DNA from: Willaertia magna
Taxonomy: Eukaryota; Heterolobosea; Eutetramitea; Acrasida; Naegleriidae
Direction: 5' to 3'
NCBI GenBank assembly: GCA_902984215.1
Contig: CADWAF010000341.1
Location: 1-34,473, forward strand
DNA: 34,473 nt
Part shown: positions 27,236 to 34,473 of the stretch, in pieces
How the letters are laid out: each line of letters opens with the position of its first letter
How positions within the stretch are numbered: position 1 is the stretch's first letter
Position numbers and translations under genes: made by a program
Notes under the pieces: model-generated
Database searches by the model: none
Told to the model about the DNA's origin: nothing
What the model saw: only the letters and a program-made list of their open reading frames with translations

Positions 27236-29563
27236 TTATTCAAAAGTAACTAAAACAGCTTCATTACCAACAATATCTCCAGCCTTAATAAGAACCTCTT
27301 TAACAACAGCTTCATGTGCAGATCTCAAAACATTTTGCATTTTCATTGCCTCAATAACAACTAATTCTTGATTTGCAAGAACTTTTTGACCTGGTTGAAC
27401 AGCAACTGAAACAATAGCACCAGGCATTGGAGCAATTAACATCTTTGAACGATCAGGTGGAGCAATATAAGGCATATGACGATATAATTCTTGTTCTTTT
27501 GGTGTTCTAATATCAAATTTAAATTCAGTACCCATAAAGCTGACAACTGCTGTAGTTCCCTTCTTTTCAGAAATTTGTAAAATAACAGAAAGATTATCAT
27601 TAAAAACAGCTTTAAATATTGGATTACCAACTTTCCAATTAGTTTTAACAACAACTGCAGAGTTCTTTAATTCCACAATGTATTTATCCTTTTCAATACT
27701 AATTGATGTTGGATATACTTCTTTATCTAAATTAACAACTAATTCAGTTGCTTTAGGTACTTGAGCTCTAGGTAATTGACCTGTAACTTGATAATCTCTT
27801 CTATTAGTAATAAATTCAATTAATGCTACAGCTGCAATAAGATTATTCTTTAATTCATTTGATAATTTAATTCCAGTAAATCCTTCTGGATAATGTTTTT
27901 GTATATATTTTGTTGTAATATTTCCTTTTCTATATTCTTCATTACTTAAAATATCTCTTAAAAGTGAAATATTGTGACGAACACCTTGAATAACATAAAC
28001 ATCTAATGCCTCAATCATTCTATTAATTGAATCAGCACGATCCTTACCATAAGTAACTAATTTACTAATCATTGGATCATAAAATACAGAAATTTCAGAA
28101 CCTTCTAAAATACCAGAATCAACACGAATTCTACCTTCATCATCTCTTGGTTCAACATAAGTATGTAAAGTACCTACAGATGGTGAAAAGTTATTTAATG
28201 GATCTTCTGCATAAACTCTACATTCAGTAGCATGACCAGTAATCTTAATATCTTTTTGTTTAAGAAGTAAAGGTTTCTTAGCTGCAACTCTAATCATTTG
28301 TTCAACAAGATCAATACCTGTGACATATTCTGTAATTGGATGTTCAACTTGTAATCTTGTATTCATTTCTAAGAAATAAAAGTTCTTATTTGCATCTAAT
28401 AACATTTCAACTGTACCTGCACTGAAATAACCAACTTCTTTTGCTAAAGCAACAGCTTGTTCACCCATAGCTTTTCTTGTTTGATCATCAATTGTAGAAG
28501 ATGGTGATTCTTCAACAACTTTTTGATTTCTTCTTTGAATAGAACATTCTCTTTCAGGTAAATATAAATAATTTCCATGTTGGTCACAAATTAATTGAAT
28601 TTCAATATGTCTTGGATTTTCAACAAATCTTTCAATTAACATCTTTTCACTTCCGAAATTTCTAATTGCTTCATCTTGACTTAATCGGAAACCTTCTCTT
28701 AATTCTTGTTCATTGTATGCAATACGCATACCTTTACCACCACCACCTATTATTATTTAATAAATTATGGTTTCAATAAATTATTAATAAAAATCATACA
28801 ACAACTTACCTGCACTAGCCTTGATCATTACAGGATAACCAATTTGAGCTGCAATTTTAATAGCATCATCAGCAGTAGGTACTTCACCATTATAACCTGG
28901 AATAATATTAACTTTAGCTCTTTCAGCAATAATCTTACTTTCAATCTTGTCACCCATAGCATTAATAGCACTTGATGGTGGACCAATAAAAACTAATCCA
29001 GCATCTTCAATAGCCTTTGCAAATGCTGCATTTTCAGATAAGAAACCAAATCCTGGATGTACAGCTTGTGCACCAGTCTTTTTCATTGCTGCAATGATAC
29101 GATCTCCTCTTAGGTAAGATTCACTTGGTGCAGAACCACCAATGTAAACAGCTTCATCAGCCATTCTTACATGTTTATTATTTGCATCAGCATCACTGTA
29201 GACTGCAACAGTTTTAATTCCAAGTTTTTTACAGGTTTTAATAATACGACAAGCAATTTCACCTCTGTTTGCAATTAAAATTTTATCAAAATAATGTTCT
29301 TTTTCTCCACTATTTGATGTTTGTTGTTCAACTGGTGCTCTTAAATAGCTTGTTGGTTTAAATGTATTGAAATATTTATTTGATGATAAATGAGTAGAAT
29401 ATGTTCTTAATGATAACTTTTCAATGATGTTATTATTATTGTTAATTGATTTCTTTGTTGATTGTGCAGAAATCAACCATTTGTTATTTGTATTCTTAGC
29501 TAATCTCTTTGATGATAGTGCTCTAACGATGGATTTTTTCATTTTTTTTAAAGTTTTTATCAT
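27236..29563 (-). CDS. PCCA: Propionyl-CoA carboxylase alpha subunit, mitochondrial
   Basis: Two exons (28810-29563 and 27236-28746) give 754 aa from the first ATG; a second Met eight codons in is an equally good start. The presequence (about 1-85) is basic and Asn/Ser-rich. The biotin carboxylase domain opens with [14 protein letters not shown]. Its ATP-grasp glycine loop [12 protein letters not shown] is assembled across the splice site. It keeps [31 protein letters not shown] and [17 protein letters not shown] middle BT domain of the PCC type follows, then the biotinyl domain APMPG...VIEAMKMQN with the biotin lysine at about K720, 35 residues from the end as usual. EAMKMQN and the BT domain favour PCCA over methylcrotonyl-CoA carboxylase. 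With PCCB (not in the window) it makes methylmalonyl-CoA from propionyl-CoA in the matrix. Confidence 0.93.
28747..28809 (-). other. 63-nt intron in PCCA
   Basis: GTAAGT donor after GCAG and ATAATAG acceptor before GTGGTGGTGG. Removal restores [12 protein letters not shown], an invariant ATP-binding loop. Confidence 0.95.
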
Positions 29564-29702
29564 TAGTTTTACAATACTGAAAGAGCTTTTACAAGTGGTA
29601 GTTGCTCAAGCCTTTATTTATTATTTATTGTTAAACATGTAAGTAATAGCGATATCTTAGATGCTTTACATAAATATATTGACTTTTATTTATTATTTAA
29701 AA

Positions 29703-32099
29703 TTAGTGTATTGGTGTTTTTGCAAATAGTTCCAATGTATACTTTACAACTGTGTTTGGTAAATCTAATGCAATATCATAAGATGCTGGTACTATATGCC
29801 ACTCTGAGCTCGGATAAAGTTTAGCAATTTCTGAGTGTAAATATTTAATTGCATTACCCCAAGGTTCTCTACGTTTAAGGAAATTTTCACACAACCTTGT
29901 GTGATTAAAATTATTTTGTTCACAAGTACCATCTATTAAATATTGAGAAGTAAGTACTGTTACAGGAGTAACATCTTCTGAAAATGTTTCATTTGTTCTC
30001 GATTGTCTCACTATTACTGCACTCTTTTGGAAATTCCTTAATTCACTCCAAACACATTGAGAATATTGATTTTTAAACAATCTTACTCTATTTAAAGTTT
30101 TTTGACTTTCAGTATAAGCATAATTCATATAAGTTTTATATCCATTCATATAATATAACTCATAAGGATCATCATATGGAAATAAAAACTCTAATTGAAA
30201 ATAATCGAATAATCTAGAAATAGCAAATGGAGTAGTCAATCTAAGAACATTATTAATATAATCCCTAGAATTAGTTCTTTCTACAATCTGAGTATTCGTC
30301 AAATTGTAAACTTGTTTTAATAATATCTCCTCTTGCAATTCATGAGCGGGATGAAGTAAAAGCATACCAGATACAAGTTGAGGATAATGCGTATTTAACA
30401 AACGAGCTGTAAATGTAGAAAATGAATGTGCTATAAACACAAGAGGGGTTCTCAATCTAGCTTCAAAAATTAGATCTACAATTTCAGCAACTGTTCTGTT
30501 TGAATCTCTAGGTAAAGCTCCAGTATCACTAAATCCATAGCCTGACCGCTCCAGAACGCAAGCTCTTACACCATTTGCAGCTAATTTATCTTGTACAGTT
30601 GACCAATAGGTTATAGCTGATGGTATTCCAATATCTGCATCCATCAATGCTAAATTATTACCAGTTCCTTTACATAACAAATGAATTTTATAACTATGAT
30701 GTTCCATCTTTAATTCAACCATCTCTCCGGGTATTGTTACATGTTCTACAGTTAAAGAAACAGATTGTATTGTGAAAAGAAGAAATCCACCAAATATTAT
30801 TGTAAAAAAGAATAATACAATAGTCTTCCAAATAGTCCCAAAAACACAACATGTAAAATCAATTTCATTAAATTGAATGAATGCTTCAGATTCAAAATCC
30901 GCATAATTTTCCTTTCTAAATGCAATATATTGATTATACGATATCATACCAAAACATAGAACAGATATTATCCCAAAGAAACAAACCCAACCAGATAAGT
31001 GATCTCTACTGAAAGGTACTAAACCATAACAAACCCAATTCATAAAGGAAACTACAAAAAAAATAAAAGCTAAAATTAATCTATAAAGAAAAACTGTTGT
31101 CGTTCCGTCAAGATTAATTTGTTTTCTATTCGTCGATCGTAAATGAATGGAATAACACTTCATTGTCACTAAAGCTCCATGCAATTCGGCAATAAATGTT
31201 ATACACAAAATAAAATATAAACCAGATACTATAAACAATGATGTCGGACTTCCGTTCGTATAAAAACCTGTATCTTCTAATGCATTTGATAATGCTACAA
31301 AAAATAAAACCATTATTGATAATCCAAAACATATTAAATATAATGTTGATGATTTATATAATAAACTTAAAACTTTTTTCTTTATCTTTTCATTCTTTTT
31401 TGGGCCTTGTGTTGTCTTGTGATGTTTATCAGTTTTTTCCAAATCAAAAAAAACTCTTTTTTTCATTTTTTTGTTAAATATTTTTTTGAATTTTGATGTC
31501 TTGGTTGTAATAAATACTTACGAGTCATTTCGTTCATCTTCTGTAAATTGTAGTAATTGAGGTAAAACACTGGAAAATGTTTCCTTTTTTCTTACAGTAT
31601 AGGTTGTTGATATTGATTGTGAAGAAATAGATTTTGGAAGGTAAGTGAGGTTAGGTTGAAGTAAATTAGTGCTGCTTAATGACCTATGCATTGCAGTCAA
31701 GTCAAAACTTCTATGACTAGTTGGGTTGTTGTTATTTCTGAATTCTTCATAACTATTACGATGATTTGTAATAATATTTAAGGAATTTGAATTATCATTT
31801 TGTAAATTTCTTTTCTTTCTTCTTCCTCTTTCAACATAATTTTCATCAAAAGAATATTGAATTGCATCTTGTTTTAATAAACTTTGTGTAGAAGGACTAG
31901 ATGACCTCAAACTTTTTAAAGAATGAAGAAAATTCTTTCTTGGTTTTTTTACTATTCCTTCTTCTTCTTGTATTTGTTCTATTGGTGATATCGCATACTC
32001 GGACAAAGGCGTACCAGCTAATGAATCTAAATCAGAGCCCGTAGTTGCTGAATTTATTATAAAATCATCTCTACCACTACCTAGTAGGCTACCAGACAT
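29703..32099 (-). CDS. Five-TM membrane protein with alpha/beta-hydrolase fold, degenerate catalytic triad
   Basis: Two exons (31522-32099 and 29703-31455) give 776 aa. The N-terminal 190 residues are Ser/Asn-rich, polar and probably cytosolic. Five hydrophobic helices lie at about 230-251, 265-287, 314-338, 348-370 and 401-426. The alpha/beta-hydrolase domain (about 440-776) has the oxyanion/strand region DADIGIPSAITYW, VLERSGYGFSDTG and the nucleophile elbow AHSFST with S537. The elbow is G-x-S-x-G degraded to A-H-S-F-S. Near the C-terminus, where relatives have GHDxxLDxP, this protein reads SYDIALDLP, so the catalytic His is Tyr (about Y752). H746 a few residues before might substitute. 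Likely a membrane esterase/lipase-like protein or a pseudo-enzyme; the substrate is unknown. The polar exon and the TM exon were joined because only the chosen acceptor keeps the frame. Confidence 0.78.
31456..31521 (-). other. 66-nt intron in the five-TM hydrolase gene
   Basis: Strong GTAAGT donor at 31521; the acceptor AAAAAAAG ends at 31456. This acceptor continues TC|A GTT TTT in frame. An ATG two to three codons upstream of the acceptor would allow a separate gene for the second exon, so the join is likely but not certain. Confidence 0.75.
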
Positions 32100-32379
32100 T
32101 TTTATTTAATGGAAATTAAGAAGGATGTTACAAATTCTAACGATAATTATGTTGTTTGGCTATCCAATGAATGTATAAACTCAAAAGGCTTGTGCCATTC
32201 GTAATTTTTTTTGGCATACCCCGCCACTGTACACTCCTCATTAATAAAAAACATAGAAGTGTTGTCATTTGCGTTTCTAAATTTTATTTAGGTTATAACT
32301 CCAATTTATTTAAGCTACCTTAAAGTGGTAAATGTAATTGTAATGCTAATAAAATACAAAATTAATCATATAAAATGAT

Positions 32380-32814
32380 TTATGTAAGAAGTAAATCATG
32401 CAAATTAGATTCCAATTCTGTTTTTACTTCTGAGTCTTCTTTAGAAGCATACAAGATAATTGGGGAACTAGGGGATGTATAATTGTCATCTTGTAGTAGT
32501 TGTGACAAATTTTCTTCTTGCATTAGTAAGTCACTTGGAGAAAAATCCAAAGTAAAATAGTCATCTTCACTTGATAGGTCAACTGTGGTACTTTCAATTT
32601 TTAAATGCTTTTGGGTGTGTTGTACATTCTCTTTTAAAGTCCTCTTCTTTGTTGATGAATTAGAGCCGGTCTTAAACGTGAAGAAATTGTTATTAAAAGT
32701 GGTATTATATTTAAGTTCTTTGTTAACCCTTCTTGATTTCTTATCGTTATGTTTTGCTCTAAAAACTACGTCTTTTGTCATATCAACAAAGGTAATTGAT
32801 TGTTTATTAAGCAT
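32380..32814 (-). CDS. Small hypothetical protein, polar with acidic Ser-rich C-half
   Basis: 144 aa from an ATG at 32814; an in-frame TGA at about 32890 closes the frame upstream, with no earlier ATG. The N-terminal half is basic (KHNDKKSRRVNKELK, STKKRTLK). The C-terminal half is acidic with aromatic and Leu residues (SSEDDYFTLDFSPSDLL, ENLSQLLQDD), reminiscent of a nuclear protein with an acidic activation-like patch. No domain, signal peptide or membrane helix is seen. It lies 166 bases downstream of the methyltransferase gene on the same strand. The 280-base spacer before the next gene (32100-32379) shows nothing recognisable. It may be a real lineage-specific gene; function unknown. Confidence 0.55.
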   Translation of the reverse strand: MLNKQSITFVDMTKDVVFRAKHNDKKSRRVNKELKYNTTFNNNFFTFKTGSNSSTKKRTLKENVQHTQKHLKIESTTVDLSSEDDYFTLDFSPSDLLMQEENLSQLLQDDNYTSPSSPIILYASKEDSEVKTELESNLHDLLLT

Positions 32815-32980
32815 CTCTTCTTGTGTTTTTTCATTAATAATTCCACAAATGATTAATCTTATAAATTTTAAATCAAATAACGAGTAATTTCAGAGTTTAC
32901 ATTTTATAGAATTATTCCAAAATTGTTAATGTCACTTGTTCCCAAGAGTGTTAAATTCACATATTTTGAGACTTAGCCAT

Positions 32981-34473
32981 TTACTTTTCTTCTTTTGGGG
33001 CACTCTTAAGGGTTATCCACTTAGTATTTGTTTTGTATTCTACATTATTGTAAACACCTTCTCCCCAAATTTCAAGAAATCTAGTTGAGTTATACAATAA
33101 AGTTTCAATCATATTAAATATTAATGGTGATCTTTCTCTTGGATTATCTCTTTTAAAATCTAAAATAACATCAGGAGATCTTTGATGTTTAATTGGCATG
33201 TTTTTTGTTTTATCATTCTTTTTTCTAAATATGAAAAGTGTAAGTTTAGTTTTTGGTAAAAGATTTGAGTTCTCTTCTTTACTAAAGGATTGATCCAATC
33301 TTTCCTTTATCCAACACAAACTATCTACATATTCAAATTCAAATTCTTTCATTATTTTAATTATCTTAATAAATTATTTGTAAATTATATTTAAATAAAT
33401 AATATTAAATTAATACCTACCTGTACAGTATATTCCTTTTCAATCCAAATAAAACAATATCCTCTCGTTAAAAACCAATCTTCATTTAACGGTAGTTTTT
33501 TCTTTTTTGTAATTTCAATGTTAGTAATTGTTGAAAATTAGTGAAGACTTACCAAATCTTTTATATCAATAGTATCATAAGGTGGATCTATTAAAACACC
33601 TTCAAATAGTGGTTCACCAAACTTATTACAAAGAGATTTAAAATCAAAATTAAACATATCATCAACTAAAATCACATCTTCTTTATAATTAAATTTATAA
33701 AGAGTACTTTTAACAATATCCTCTTCTTGTTTACAGTTCAGTGACATGGGCACTTGATCTTCTTCTGACATAATAGATGAAGAACAATAATAAGTAATAT
33801 CATCTTCATCATCATCTATTGAAAAGTCAAACAAAGGAGATTCTTCTACAACTTTTAAAGAATTTTCCTTTGAAATTGCTTGTATTTGTTTAGCCCAAGA
33901 AGATAAAACCCTTTTAGAAGTTGGAACGTTAACAATCTCAATTTCAGATGATTTCTTCTTTCTATCTTGCTGATCTTGTCCACTATTATTATCCATTAAG
34001 ATTGAATGAAAATTAAAACCAAATTCATTATTATCTAATTCTTGTAAAATATTCTTTTTTTTAGAAGAAGTGGGAACCTTCTTTCTTTTCTTTTTTTTCT
34101 TTTCATCTTCATCATCTGCTAGTTCATTAAGTAGTTCTTCATTGTCAAATTCTGAGATGTCTTCTTCACTTAAATGTTCTTCTTCTTCATTATTGAGATC
34201 CCAATCTTCTTCTTGTTCTCCATCATTAAAAATATAATCTTCATCGTCATTTGATTCTTCTTCACTTTCTATAATTGTTAATAAGTCTGTTTGAATATTA
34301 TCATGTGAAGTTCTTTTAAATAATTCTTTTAATTGATCTTCTCCTAATAAACATTCTTCTTCTGAATTTTTGTTTAGATTATTATTGTTGTTACTTGTTT
34401 CATTATTGTTATTGGTATTTTCCGATGTATTATTCCTCTTTAAAGACTCTTGTTGCAATCTTTCTAATTCTTC
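32981..34473 (-). CDS. MT-A70 family N6-adenine methyltransferase with DPPY motif (5' end outside window)
   Basis: Three exons are visible: 33553-34473, 33421-33501 and 32981-33364, together 461 residues; the frame is open to the right edge. The visible N-terminal 280 residues are low-complexity, Asn-rich and strongly acidic, with a Lys/Arg patch (DEKKKKKRKKVP). The catalytic motif DPPY sits at visible residues 296-299 in FEGVLIDPPYDTIDIKDL. Next comes GYCFIWIEKEY (strand beta5 of the family), FEYVDSLCWIK, and the C-terminal block RSPDVILDFKRDNPRERSP...MIETLLYNSTRFLEIWGEG...TKWITLKS. Together these form the MT-A70 fold. Classical METTL3/METTL4 have DPPW and METTL14 a degenerate version, so DPPY is unusual. 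Target (RNA m6A or DNA 6mA) and whether it needs a partner are open. Confidence 0.82.
33365..33420 (-). other. 56-nt intron 2 (visible) of the MT-A70 gene
   Basis: GTAGGT donor after GTACAG and ATTAAG acceptor before ATAATTAAA. Phase 0; links IEKEYTVQ to IIKIMKEFEFEYVDSLCWIK in the order expected for MT-A70 proteins. Confidence 0.85.
33502..33552 (-). other. 51-nt intron 1 (visible) of the MT-A70 gene
   Basis: GTAAGT donor after GATTTG, a perfect branch-point TACTAAC about 20 bases before the ACAAAAAAG acceptor. Phase 0; links DPPYDTIDIKDL to KKLPLNEDW. Confidence 0.85.

Noticed and set aside
31464..31466. The ATG at 31466 as the start of a separate five-TM hydrolase gene.
   Set aside because: The preceding frame ends at a strong GTAAGT donor and an acceptor just after this ATG joins both in frame. 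Kept as a lesser alternative.
32190..32260. A TACCCCGCC stretch resembling part of U4 snRNA.
   Set aside because: The 5' stem-loop and the U6-pairing region of U4 are absent on either strand.
32585..32887. A 100-codon plus-strand hydrophobic frame over the small orphan gene.
   Set aside because: Its Leu/Phe-rich sequence is what the complement of Lys/Glu/Asn codons produces; the minus-strand frame has the more natural protein composition.
1..34473. CRISPR arrays, insertion sequences, transposase genes, bacterial operons or riboswitches.
   Set aside because: No spaced direct repeats, no transposase or integrase motifs, and the genes are nuclear eukaryotic with introns.

Overview
The window reads as nuclear DNA of an AT-rich, gene-dense, intron-poor protist. 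A heterolobosean amoeba of the Naegleria type fits best. The evidence is long single-exon eukaryotic genes (Mot1/BTAF1, COG4, mitochondrial EF-Tu, an Hsp78-type ClpB, propionyl-CoA carboxylase alpha), six tiny GT-AG introns of 46-66 bases, TAA-dominated stops, Asn/Gln-rich loops, and a receptor combining EGF, lectin and GAIN/GPS modules with RGS. The genus is an inference; no rRNA large enough to place the organism is present.

Layout. 15-5462 (+) is a very large surface receptor: signal peptide, about 17 EGF-like repeats, two bulb-lectin domains, a GAIN/GPS region, seven membrane segments and a cytoplasmic RGS domain. 5463-6210 is a non-coding stretch with a 3' fragment of 5S rRNA on the minus strand and a cluster of hairpins. 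6211-7155 (+) is a fused double-hotdog enzyme ending in SKL. 7199-9647 (-) is a membrane-anchored CocE/X-Pro-peptidase-like hydrolase with one intron. 9836-11233 (-) is a RUS/DUF647 protein. 11528-12907 (+) is mitochondrial EF-Tu, followed by tRNA-Thr(AGT). 13274-14398 (+) is an unrecognised, very AT-rich gene with an unresolved 5' end. 14488-16932 (-) is mitochondrial ClpB/Hsp78.

17300-19817 (-) is COG4 (one intron), divergent from BTAF1/Mot1 at 20236-25734 (+). A 1.5-kb AT-rich island with interrupted reading frames and a 33-bp tandem duplication follows. Then, all on the minus strand: PCCA (27236-29563, one intron), a five-TM alpha/beta-hydrolase-fold protein that seems to lack its catalytic histidine (29703-32099, one intron), a small orphan (32380-32814), and a divergent MT-A70 adenine methyltransferase with DPPY (32981 to the right edge, two introns, 5' end outside).

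The genes are not a pathway cluster. They share themes by chance: mitochondrial function (EF-Tu, ClpB, PCCA, perhaps RUS), organelle fatty-acid chemistry (PTS1 hotdog enzyme, PCCA), and general housekeeping (COG4, BTAF1). The most unusual item is the adhesion-receptor-like protein with a C-terminal RGS domain. Next come the double-hotdog peroxisomal fusion, the membrane hydrolase with a degenerate triad, the DPPY methyltransferase, and the 5S-derived sequence next to a hairpin cluster.
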